A stretch of DNA of 64,000 bases from Littorina saxatilis (taxonomy: Eukaryota > Mollusca > Gastropoda > Littorinimorpha > Littorinidae): the NCBI RefSeq assembly GCF_037325665.1, contig NC_090249.1, positions 35,556,462 to 35,620,461 on the forward strand, given 5' to 3'. Positions 1-10,439 of the stretch are shown here, in pieces. The notes beneath the pieces are model-generated. The model saw only the letters and a list, made by a program, of their open reading frames with translations, was not told the origin of the DNA and did no database searches. Each line of letters begins with the position of its first letter. Position 1 is the stretch's first letter. Made by a program: the position numbers and the translations under genes.

Positions 1-536
1 TTTTGGGACGCAATGGTACTGGGACACAATGGTACTGGGACGTATTGGCATGACCCCGTGTCCATCTGGTGTCAATTTCGGGACAGTGCGACGCCTGCAT
101 AAACAAAGCACTTCACTTTTTAAGAATACGTTGGGATAATGAAAAAACTGAGAGAGAAAAAACACACACACGATTTTAAGAAAGAGGTGATTTGGTTCAA
201 AACAAACCTTTTTTAATTCTAGTATCAGGGCCAACTGAGAAGCACCGGGCCCAACCAGGAATTGACTTAGACATTAAAAACTTTAAAGACAAGGCTTGTG
301 GCTTTGTAGCAGGCGGTAGAAACTTAAATCAAGATAAGTTGTTGTGACTAATTGTTTGTCTGTGCACTTAAAAGACCGTTGGGTCGATATATTTGTGAAG
401 GTAACGTTTTTTGTCGATAACAAACGTTCCAACAACTTACCTTTCTAGGTTTTTTTTTAAATTCTTAACGTTGATATAGTCAAATGTGGTCAAATAAGTA
501 TTGTTTTCTGTGGCATACGTCATATTCGTCCTATAA
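1..536. other. intergenic, no gene seen
   Basis: No open frame or RNA gene is supported. The first 45 bases hold two to three copies of a short GGGAC-CAATGGTACT motif. Around 405-460 is a stretch containing AACAAACGTTCCAACAACTTACCTTTC that resembles parts of 26000-26060 and 47610-47690, so it is probably a dispersed repeat fragment. Confidence 0.5.
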
Positions 537-573
537 TTGAATTTTTCATTAGAGGGTACTGTCATAATCGGAC

Positions 574-634
<61 letters not shown>

Positions 635-828
635 CGAGAGAGAGAGAAAGAGAGAGCGCGCGCGCGAGAGAGAGAGAGATAGAGAGAGAGGGAGAGAGAG
701 AGAGGGAGAGAGAGGGGGAGGGAGAGAGAGGAGGAGGAGGAGAGGGAGAGAGGGGGAGCGAGAGAGAGAGGGGAGGGAGAGAGAGGGGAGAGAGAAAGAG
801 AGGCAGAGAGAGAGGGAGAGAGACAGAG

Positions 829-914
<86 letters not shown>
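574..914. repeat. (GA)n microsatellite, interrupted
   Basis: A 340 bp purine tract of GA dinucleotides with GGGA, GCGA and GGA interruptions. The long Arg/Glu or Ser/Leu open frames here are by-products of the dinucleotide repeat. Confidence 0.97.
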
Positions 915-917
<3 letters not shown>

Positions 918-1589
918 CCAGGTAAGTAATTGCAACATGTACGTCGTTTTATAATCGTAAAAACATGTTGTTTAACTAAAGTGCAGTTTTCGAAATTTGC
1001 AAACTAAAACGAGGTGTCAATAAAAAAAACTGATTTCAAACAAACCCTCTAATTGGAGGGATAAATCATAAAAGTCGCTCATGAAATGTTTAAAGAATAC
1101 TGAAAGAAAATACGATTATGTCTGGAAAGTATACCTTTACTGTGTATCACGTTTACAATAATAATCAAGCTACCAAGTCAGTAATAATAATCCTCGACTC
1201 GATAAGTTAGTGTCTAAGGAATGCATTTCAGCGAAAAAACAAAAATCCTACATTTTGACCACTTTTAGAAAATAGCCTATTAGAAAATAGCCTATAACTC
1301 AGAAGCGCTGCTTTATCATGTCTGAATACGTTCTAACCGGTTCTTTTTCTGGCGTGGGAACAACAAAGATATAGCCTACGTTATAATCGATCAACGTTAT
1401 AACCGGTTACGTTATAACCGATTCATTTTTAGTGATAAATAGCGCTGGCCGGGAAAAAAACCGATCTACGTTATAACCAGTTACGTTGTAACCACTTCCG
1501 ACTAGTACTGTATTCACTTTTAGCAGAATAGACGTTGACATAATCTTTCTCACAATTATCATCATGATTATTTTTCCTTGTTTATTATT
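915..1589. other. intergenic; short ACGTTATAACC repeats
   Basis: No gene is supported. At 1378-1495 the motif CGTTATAACCG/CGTTATAACCAG recurs five times with AT-rich spacers, an irregular short repeat. Confidence 0.5.
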
Positions 1590-1808
1590 GTTTAGGGTAA
1601 CATGACCAAAACAAATAGGATCGGTAGGTCGGCTTTTTTGTACTTTTATTTTTTTTATTTTTTTGTCTCGGTATGGTTCGCAAAATGTGCCAGAGGTTTG
1701 TTTTTTTTTAGATCTTTTTTAAGAAATGAAATTTTTTTTTAGGGTCGGTGAGGAAACATAGGGTCGGTCGGGTTACCCTAAACCAACATATATTTTTGTT
1801 TGGCCTTA
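1590..1808. mobile_element. MITE-like inverted-repeat element (GGGTAAC/GTTACCC)
   Basis: The left end reads TTTAGGGTAAC and the right end GGTTACCCTAAA followed by TTTGGCCTTA. The interior has T-runs and the motif AGGGTCGGT repeated. A second, better copy lies at 56439-56657. No coding capacity; a non-autonomous DNA element is inferred. Confidence 0.55.
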
Positions 1809-1945
1809 CTCTCCAACAAACCGACTTCCAACACATGTGCATTTATTGTATTTGCCTCTTCTTGCGTGGACTGGACATATTGCCGCACCCTAGACTCTCA
1901 GTGGAGCTCCCAAAAGCAGCGGCAAGTGTTTAACGAACCGCATCG

Positions 1946-3001
1946 TATGACGGCTTACTAGTGCCAAAACCTAGGGTTACTATTTTCACGTGAAAATTAG
2001 TAATTTACAGTGTTAATTAGTCATTTTCATTTTGGCCTCGTTTTCAGTCACAGTAGTCGAACTCTAAGAGTCCGCACTGAGAGGCTACAACGTCCGGCAA
2101 AAATCGCTCTCACACTATTTCTGAAATATCTTTTAATAGAAGGCCTTATCGAGCAAGTTATCCGACAGGTAGATGCATGTGACAGTTTTCTGCAACAGCG
2201 CTTTCATTACCGTTGTTTTGGGTATCTTAGAGAAGGATAATCGACCCCGAAAACGTTCGAATCGAAGTTGTTTATAGCAGACGGACTTTTGATCGGCTGT
2301 GGTCTCACACTTTCACATATCTTTCAATATAATTCCTTATTTGACAAGTTGTCAGGCAGACAGCTGTACCTCATATTTGTTTCCACTACCACATTCATAA
2401 ATCTGCTCAGTAGTGTATTAGTGAATGACAATCGATCCGAAAATGTTCCAATCGAGAGAGGAAAAATGGCGGCCGGCCGGACGTGTGATCAAGGTCCGAC
2501 CGTTAGCAGACGGATCTGTTCAGTCGAGAGTCACACACTTTCACAAATATCTTTCGATAGAATTCGTTATTCATCAAGTTATCGGACAGACAGCTGTATG
2601 TCACGGTTGTCTACACATCCGCTCAGCTCTTCTTGTTAATTTTCATCGGATTAAAGAACTATGGACCAGAAAAGTATCGAATCGAAGAATGTTTTGCTCT
2701 GGCCGGTGTAACAGTCGAGCATGCGAATTGAACCTCCACAGTCACGAGCCACATGAAAATTAATAATGAACACGCGAAAATTACTAATTTTTAGTTTTGG
2801 CGCTAGTAAGCCGTCAGGAAGCGAGCCAAAACTGAAAATGAGTAATTAACATTTGAAAATGAGTAATTAACACTTGAAAATTAGTAATTTTCACGACATC
2901 ATTGTAATTTTCTCGTGAAAATTAGTAATGTTCACGTGTTAATTACTAATTTTCACGTGTTAATGACTAACCTTCAGTTTTGGCACTAGTAAGCCGTCAT
3001 A
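1946..3001. mobile_element. non-autonomous TIR element, about 1.06 kb
   Basis: The ends are perfect inverted repeats, TATGACGGCTTACTAGTGCC at 1946 and its reverse complement ending at 3001. They are flanked by a 6 bp direct repeat GCATCG (1940-1945 and 3002-3007), which fits a target-site duplication. Inside are three diverged direct units of about 210 bp (near 2105, 2300 and 2528), each with a CACAC-TTTC-ATATCTTT start and a CAAGTTRTCNGRCAG core. Next to both ends are many TTAGTAATTTTCACG-type motifs. Near 2797-2812 another GGCGCTAGTAAGCCGTCA end occurs, so the element may be composite. No transposase frame is present. Confidence 0.75.
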
Positions 3002-3236
3002 GCATCGAGCACACGCGCATCGTGCATTGCGAGCGTGTCAATGTGGCTGACAGGAGCTCACCAAGTGAATCTGGAGTAGAAGAATACTGAACTGTATCTG
3101 CAAGTTTTAAATGCCTGCAGCTTGTCTGTTCTCAAACGTCTGGAGAGAGCATACTTAATATTAAAAAACCTGTTTAAGTTTTCTTGATGGAATGAACAAC
3201 AGATTCCATATCACCAAGTAAAGAAACTGAACAAAC

Positions 3237-3463
3237 ATGGTTGCAATCAACAGGATAATTGCCATTGTGTTCGCTGTGGCAATGTGTTTAGCGCTTGTGG
3301 AAATTCTAACTCCAGGTGCAATGTGGTCCAACGTTTATAGAGGAGTTCTCGACACTTTCTCGGGTCAGTATGCAAAGTTAGTATGGTTTTAGATTTGTGA
3401 AGTCTTTGTGTGAGTAGTTTGTCTTCTTTTTTCCCTCTTTTGTCGTCCTCCCACATGCATGCA

Positions 3464-3539
<76 letters not shown>

Positions 3540-3584
3540 GTGTGTGTGTGTTTGTTAGTGTGTGTGTGTGTGTGTGTGTGTGTT

Positions 3585-3615
<31 letters not shown>

Positions 3616-3632
3616 TTGTTAGTGTGTGTGTT

Positions 3633-3668
<36 letters not shown>

Positions 3669-3692
3669 TGAGTGTGTGTGTGTGTGTGTTTG

Positions 3693-3759
<67 letters not shown>

Positions 3760-5919
3760 TTTTATGTGACCCAACAATCTAAAGATTAGACCGAAGGCAC
3801 TACTGCATGGCTTGGATAAGAAATAAAGTTTCTCATTATTACAAAATGCATTTGCTGTAATGTTGGTTTTCGGACAATTTGTTTCAATATCCACTCTTAA
3901 AGAATAACTTGACGGTTGTTTTTATATTTAGTCAAGTTTTGACTAAATATTTTAACATCGAGGGGGAATCGAAACGAGGGTCGTGGTGTATGTGCGTGTG
4001 TGTGTGTGTGTGTCTGTGTGTGTGTGTGTGTAGAGCGATTCAGACCAAACTACTGGACCGATCTTTATGAAATTTGACATGAGAGTTCCTGGGTATGAAA
4101 TCCCCGAACGTTTTTTTCATTTTTTTGATAAATGTCTTTGATGACGTCATATCCGGCTTTTCGTGAAAGTTGAGGCGGCACTGTCACGCCCTCATTTTTC
4201 AACCAAATTGGTTGAAATTTTGGTCAAGTACTCTTCGACGAAGCCCGGGGTTTGGTATTGCATTTCAGCTTGGTGGCTTAAAAATTAATTAATGACTTTG
4301 GTCATTAAAAATCTGAAAATTGTAAAAAAAAATAAAAATTTATAAAACGATCCAAATGTACGTGTATCTTATTCTCCATCATTTGCTGATTCCAAAAACA
4401 TATAAATATGTTATATTCGGATTAAAAACAAGCTCTGAAAATTAAATATATAAAAATTATTATCAAATTTTTTTTTTCGAAATCAATTTAAAAACACTTT
4501 CATCTTATTCCTTGTCGGTTCCTAATTCCAAAAATATATAGATATGATATGTTTGGATTAAAAACACGCTCAGAAAGTTAAAACGAAGAGAGGTACAGAA
4601 AAGCGTGCTATGCAGCATAGCGTAACCACTACCCCGCTCTTCTTGTCAATTTCACTGCCTATGCCGTGAGCGGTGGACCACGAGTATACGGTCTTGCTGC
4701 GTTGCATTGCGTTCAGTTTCATTCTGTGAGTTCGACAGCTACTTGACTAAATATTGTATTTTCGCCTTACGCGACTTGTTGCTTTTTACATTCAGTCAAG
4801 TAATGACTAAATGTCTCAACATTGGCGGAGAGCGAGGTTTGTCTCCCGATGTCTGTGTGTCTGTCTGTCTGTCTGTGTGTGAAAAGCATTTCTCGAAAAC
4901 TACCGAACGGATTGTTGTGAAAATTGGTAAAAAAAATTTCTGTGAGCATTTGCTTGAAACATATTTCGCCGATTTTGGATAGGGCTATTTGATGACGTCA
5001 TATTTGACCGTTTGTAAGAGTTGAGGCGACGCTCTCACGGCTACAGTTTTTCATCAATTTGTTTGAAATTTTCGTCACATCTTCTCAAACTTGATCCGGA
5101 CTGTGGGCTTGCTAACTTAAAAATTAGCTCATGAAATATTAACTCAAAATGAGCAATTTTGTTCAATTTCTAAAAAATCCAAATCGGAATTACTAAAGTG
5201 ACTTCATTGTACTCTTTATTGCCTCCTGTATTTCAAAATATATTGTTGTGTTGTGTTTGACTGAAACATGGGCTTAAAATGAAGAAAATCGTTAAATAGC
5301 GACTTTCTTTATTGTTTGAAGAAGACACATACAGTTATCATTTTTCTGTTCCTTATCATTTGCTCCGTAACGTGAAAAAATTCCGTCATCACTGAGGAGA
5401 TTCCCGCGCATCACATCTCACGTGACTGTGAATGACTAATCGCTAGGCGATTAATAAATACAGTTTATGGTGTTTGTCGCTGAAAATATGCTTAGAATGA
5501 AAAACAATCTGTAAAATGTAATTAGGCCTGTACTTCATGAAGCCTGTATCGAACTTATCAAGCTGGTTTCTGTGTGTCTGTCTGTGGGCATGATGACAAA
5601 ACGACTTCACCGACTGAGACGGGTATTTTTGAAAAAGCAAACTTGAAAGGAGTCGTTAAAAACAGCGGACAAAAGTAGATTTCCTTTGAGCTATCGAGGA
5701 CCCTTCTTTGACGTCATGTCATTCGTCATAATATATGTTCGTAGCGTCATTGTCCAGTCTCTTCATTTTTGTTGGCAAAGTCTTGGTCTCGGTTACGAAG
5801 ACAGTCAGTCACGGTAAGCGTAGAGTCTGTCTGTCTGTCTGTTTGTATACATGTCTGTCTGTCTGTCTGTCTCTGTCTGTTTGTCTGTCTTTGTCTCTCT
5901 GACAGACTCTGTCTGTCTC

Positions 5920-5960
<41 letters not shown>

Positions 5961-5996
5961 GTCTGCGCACGCGCGCGTGTGTGTGTGTGTGTGTGT

Positions 5997-6067
<71 letters not shown>

Positions 6068-7253
6068 CGGAAGGCGAAAGGAAAACGGGCGTATTTTAGC
6101 GTGCAATCGCTTGACTGAATGGTCAATCACGCCTCAGCGTTCTTGTTTTGTTTTTAAAGAGTGCTGTTTCAATTGAGCAATGCTTCATGTTTTTACAATT
6201 TGTTTGAACATTTTGACCAGAAAGTACGCATAACTTCTGCTCTGGATCTCTTTTACGATCAGTCATATTAAACAGTTTAGACATTAATTTAAGCTTTCAT
6301 AAAATATAGGTTTGACTTTAAGCGAGCGAGAAACACCAGAGGTGCATTAAAACCGTCTCCAAACTTGGGCTGTCCTCCCAGCCATTTAACAGCACTCTCC
6401 TTTTCGCGTAACTTGACATGTCGACAGTCTGGGTGCTCGCTGTGCTCAGCGGGATGTTTTAATGAATTAACTTTGTAGTGGTATTTTTTTTTATTAAAGG
6501 CACAGTAAGCCTCCCGTAAACCATCACAGAGCTCCCCGAGCGTCTACATATAGTACAAGCATACTTCCATTTGAACGCTCACCGAACGGGAACATCCCGG
6601 CTGCTTTCTGTCGAGCGTGAGAAATTTTCAAAGAATTTATTTTCGTGGACCTTGTCCTCAACAACAATGGCGCCTCGTTTTGGTGCTGGACGCGACGGCT
6701 GTTATGATACTGGAATTCACGCCCGGACAGTAAGCCTCCCGTAAACCATCACAGATACTGTCAGGCTTTTACCACGCAGATAAACCACGCAAAACTAAAT
6801 TCTTTGAAAATTGTTCGCTCTTTACGGAGGGCACCTAGGATGTTCTCAATCGGTGAGTGTTTAAATGAAAGGGTGTTTGTACTGTGTGTAAAAGCCTGAC
6901 CGTATCTGTGATGGTTTACGGGAGGCTTACTGTGCCTTTAAACTAATCAATTCAAAATCATGCCAACACATTGCAAGTAGCAGATCTATATGGTATACGT
7001 GTCAAAGTGAAGGGCTGTTCTTGTCCCACGTAAAATCTTGGCTAGGTCAGAGATGGTGAGACAAATTGTTCACACGGGAAGGAGTGAAACAATAAGTCAT
7101 GCGCAAAAAGTTAAAAGGATGTGGACTGTTTCGTACAGGGTGGAGGTCAACAGATGGCACGGCAACGCAAACTCAGGGAAATACAACCGAGGTACGAGAG
7201 ATTTCGTTTTGTGAGTGAGTGAGTGAGTGAGTGAGTGAGTGAGTGTGTGTGTG

Positions 7254-7286
<33 letters not shown>

Positions 7287-7597
7287 TTGTTAAGACCGCG
7301 TCGTTTTGACTTTGGCCTGAAAATGGAGCCGAAAGTTGTTTTGACGCACCCTGTTGTTTTAACGTCACAACAACGGCACTGGGTGCAGTGCCTTTGTAGT
7401 GCACTTGCACTACAACGGCACTGGGTCCAGTACCCGCTCCGGCATCGAAGCATTTTCCACTAAAAAGTGCACAAAATTTTACCTATTTCGTCGCCTATAG
7501 AGGACGGAAAGAATGTCATTTCAATGGTGTGATAACATTCTTTCCGTCAATAAAGTCAACTTAACGGGAAAAAAGTCAACTTAACGGTGTCAAAACA

Positions 7598-7635
<38 letters not shown>

Positions 7636-9077
7636 GAACGAGTTTGCATATCGATCGTTGTGTAAATACTATGCACTTTCCGAACCGTCCAATTTGCCTT
7701 GCGTTTTCAGATAGAGAGGTCGCTGAAGAAGAAGAAGACAGAGAGGTATCTGTCAGTAAGAGCAGTACAAATAGACGGGGTTGACTGCAAGGCGGTGATC
7801 GAAGGAGACAAAGAACAGCTGGAAAAAGCCAACAAGGTCGAACGTGAAAATGCAAAGAGCCCTGAAAACGACAAAAGCATACAACTAGCTGCTCGCACGT
7901 GCTCGTCGTTCGTACAGCGCTATGGATTCATCAATGACTCTCTCACTGACATGGAGGAAACCTTTCCCCTCGCTTTTAGTATCCTTACGTACAAAGATGC
8001 TGCACAGGTAAGTATGGATAAGATGTCTACAAGCCTTTATTCGAGGCAAACAAATGCACAAATAAACAAACTAACACACAACATATTTTAACAGAGCAAA
8101 CGAAAGCAATTTGCTTTACAACGATGACCAGATCTCACATAGACACACCGACATACAGACAGACATACAAACACAGACAGACAGACACATACGCATGCAC
8201 ACACGCACGCACGCTTTGTCATTGCTTGAAATCACGCACGAGTTTTTTTGTTTATTAAATTCTGAAACGATATAGATGGTTGAAAACAATACATATTTAA
8301 GTTTATTTGGTTGTTATCGTATGTTATAGGACGGCCCGATCTTTGACCACACGGGATTCAAGTTTAGTATTTCTGTCTATAAACCTAATTCTGTGTAAAT
8401 GCGTCCATTATAACACGTACTGCCCTTGGGATTCGATATATTTAGAGATTTTGTCCAAAAGAGGTTTTAGCTAAGCTATAAGGAGGTCTTTAATTGAGCC
8501 CGAAGTCGACTTCCCAAAGTCTTTTTACCAAAACCTCAGTGCGAAAGCGTAAGTTGTGCGGCCAGCTTCGCGAAGTGTACTTCGCGTAGTCGACTTCGCC
8601 CAGTTAAGGACAGGCTATATGGGGACAAAAAGTGTTTGGTTGTTTTCATTAACAGGTTGTGTTCCTGCTACGCGCCATCTACCGCCCGCAGAACTCCTAC
8701 TGCATTCACGTGGACAAGAAATCAGACAGCTCCTTCCGTGACGCAATCAGGGCAGTGACAGACTGCCTGCCCGGCGTGTTTATGACGTCACACTCCATCG
8801 ACGTCAGGTGGGGAACGTTCACGGTGCTGGAGCCCGAGATTGTGTGCATGCAGGACTTGTGGAACCACAGTAAGTCGTGGCGCTATTTCATCAACCTCAC
8901 CGGGCAGGAGTTCCCTCTCAGAACCAACTACGAGCTGGTGAAAATCCTAAAGGCTTTCAACGGAGCAAACGACGTCCATGGCTTTGACCCGAAGTTAGTA
9001 TTTGTTCGTGAGTTTTGGTGTGGCAATATGATTATGGATTGACTTGAAACCTATAACTACCACGCGTAGTGCACTGC

Positions 9078-9108
<31 letters not shown>

Positions 9109-9173
9109 ACACACATACACACACACGCACACGCACGCACACGCACACACACACATACACATAAACATACACG

Positions 9174-9220
<47 letters not shown>

Positions 9221-10316
9221 TACGACTTCTTGCCTTGTGCAAGAATGCTTTTACATTTTTTCCCCTCCGAATAGACGATTTTCAGTCGGACACATCTCCG
9301 TCGGGTTTGTATGTGCTGTGGAAGAGTGACCTTTTCTTGCGAACCGTGACGAGGTTTTGCAAAAAAAAGGTCATAACGCTTCCACAATCCATACAAACCC
9401 GACGGATTTTGTTTTTTTAATTCGTCTATTAGAGCCACTCAATGTAACTTTTTCTGTCGTGCAGCTCGGCTTTTCAAGGCCGATGGAGGGGACGCCTCCC
9501 AGCACCTCACAACCTGACAGTGTACGCTGGAGGCGTGCACGTGACACTCAGCAGAGGATTCGTGGACTTTATACTGCACAACAGGACGGCTCAAGACTTT
9601 CTCAACTGGACCAGGAGGATTGGAGTTCCCGATGAGAGTTTCTTCAACACCCTCAACTATAACCCCCAACTAAGAGTTCCCGGCGGATTTAAAGGTATGC
9701 CTTTTTTTTCAAATCAAGGTGATAATAACGTGTGATTGTATTGTTCTGTATTGTATTGCAGCCATGAGTAGTGCATTCAAGTTCAGAAGTAAACTGATAG
9801 GCGAGGGTAAGTAATTTCTTATGGCCCTTGAGGTTTTCGTTACGAAAGTTCGGTTTACTTTCTCCCAAGGGAAGGCCAACCCCTACAGTGCGACGCTACA
9901 CCTTTTTGTGATATCAGGTTAAAGAGATAATACCAAATATAAACAAAAATGAATGTACAATAAACATACAATTGTTGTATATTGTGTTTACAGGAAGCTT
10001 AAAAGAGAAAAATGCGCAGCACCTCATCCCATTCCTGAGTCGATGGAAGAACTGGGTTCAATCGAGTGGTGTCCCCTGCCCAGGAAGAAAGGTCATCCGA
10101 CAACTCTGCATCTTCTCCGCTCTCGACATACCCTTTCTCAGCAAACAGCCACATTTTTTCGCCAACAAATTCTACCAAGACTACAGTCGCGTTGCGCTCG
10201 GCTGCTTGGCGGAGGACATTTTCAATCGTACCCGGGATGAGACTCTGGGGAGGCGAGATTTTAACGTGTCCTACTACGAAAACATACCGAAAATTAAAGA
10301 TAAACTGACATTTTGA
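3237..10316 (+). CDS. core-2-type beta-1,6-N-acetylglucosaminyltransferase, copy 1 (GT14)
   Basis: Six coding exons join in phase: 3237-3363, 7139-7191, 7711-8007, 8656-8993, 9465-9694, 9994-10316, giving 455 residues. Residues 1-42 start with MVAINR and hold one hydrophobic signal anchor (about 6-24), typical of a type II Golgi protein. The lumenal domain carries [48 protein letters not shown] and the C-terminal [16 protein letters not shown] block that define the Branch/GCNT family. The PDE motif near residue 329 matches the catalytic Glu region of C2GnT (known for the family). Several N-glycosylation sequons (NLT, NRT, NVS) fit a lumenal domain. The role inferred is transfer of GlcNAc in beta-1,6 linkage to O-glycan cores. 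Exon 5 and exon 4 lengths (230 and 338) equal those of copy 2 at 22542-27875. Intron 1 is 3.8 kb and full of repeats. Acceptor specificity cannot be read from the sequence. Confidence 0.93.
3469..3758. repeat. (TG)n microsatellite
   Basis: About 290 bp of TG dinucleotide with TTTG, TTAG and GAG interruptions, in intron 1 of the first GCNT-like gene. The Cys/Val and His/Thr frames here are artefacts. Confidence 0.97.
3924..4779 (+). mobile_element. Helentron-like non-autonomous element (family B, copy 1)
   Basis: It starts ATATTTAGTCAAG-TTTTGACTAAAT and ends CTTGACTAAAT-(14 nt)-TCGCCTTACGCGA-CTTGT, so there are subterminal inverted repeats and a small 3' hairpin (TCGC/GCGA) just before the last five bases. 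A (TG)n/(TC) microsatellite follows the 5' end, then a conserved 'CTACTGGACCGATCTTTATG' block and a TGATGACGTCATAT motif. These traits are those described for HINE/DINE-1 (Helentron-associated) elements; the assignment is inference. No ORF. A closely similar copy lies at 17113-18013. Confidence 0.65.
4788..5455 (+). mobile_element. Helentron-like element (family B, diverged copy 2)
   Basis: Begins only 8 bp after the previous element with ACATTCAGTCAAG-TAATGACTAAATG, followed by a (GTCT)n microsatellite (4857-4880), a 'CGAAAACTACCGAACGGATTG' type block and TGATGACGTCATAT. It is a diverged subfamily. The 3' end is uncertain; GACTAATCGCTAGGCGAT near 5440 looks like a degraded hairpin end. Confidence 0.5.
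5821..6066. repeat. (TCTG)n / (TG)n compound microsatellite
   Basis: TCTG and TC units (5825-5965) pass into (TG)n (5977-6066), in intron 1 of the first GCNT-like gene. Overlapping Cys/Val and His/Thr frames are spurious. Confidence 0.95.
6498..6937. mobile_element. TTAA-flanked MITE (440 bp, copy 1)
   Basis: TTAA at 6494-6497 and 6938-6941 flanks an element whose ends are AGGCACAGTAAGCCTCCCGT and its reverse complement. The inverted repeats are long and imperfect, about 150 bp, including a TTTTCAAAGAATTTA block. An internal second copy of the end (from 6727) suggests a rearranged or nested copy. A TTAA target and terminal AGG fit piggyBac- or Kolobok-type MITEs (inference). Related copy at 35148-35890. 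It lies in intron 1 of the GCNT-like gene. Confidence 0.75.
7213..7287. repeat. (GAGT)n/(GT)n microsatellite
   Basis: GAGT tetranucleotide run followed by GT run, starting 22 bases after the donor of exon 2 of the first GCNT-like gene. Confidence 0.9.
9079..9218. repeat. (CA)n microsatellite
   Basis: CA repeat with TACA, GCAC and TAAACA interruptions in intron 4 of the first GCNT-like gene; the coding-looking frames over it are artefacts. Confidence 0.95.
9271..9430. mobile_element. foldback MITE inside an intron
   Basis: The ATAGACGA end at 9271 pairs with TCGTCTAT at 9422-9430, and the interior CCGTCGGGTTTGTATG (about 9299) pairs with CATACAAACCCGACGG (about 9390), with TGGAAGAGTGACCTTTT/AAAAGGTCATAACGCTTCCA inside. 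The whole 160 bp can form a hairpin. It sits 35 bp before the exon 5 acceptor of the first GCNT-like gene. Confidence 0.7.
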
Positions 10317-10439
10317 ACGTGCGGTTTGAGGTCGTTCGAGGATCGAGCTTTACAGTCACACAATTAGGTGCTACTGTTAACCCGTGATTTGTAAAATGTT
10401 TTACAAACCACGTAAATGCGCCCGATATTTTCTTGTCAT

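Noticed and set aside
537-954. Long Arg/Glu-rich and Ser/Leu-rich open frames
   Set aside because: They are translations of the (GA)n tract in three frames, with no start context or non-repeat coding sequence. The same applies to frames over the TG, CA and CT runs (3459-3894, 5747-6176, 9032-9274, 22733-23132, 34544-34976, 62232-62578).
7687-7710. Internal ATG near 7699 as the start of the first GCNT-like gene
   Set aside because: The exon is preceded by a good acceptor at 7709-7710, and upstream exons in matching phase supply the membrane anchor, as in the second copy.
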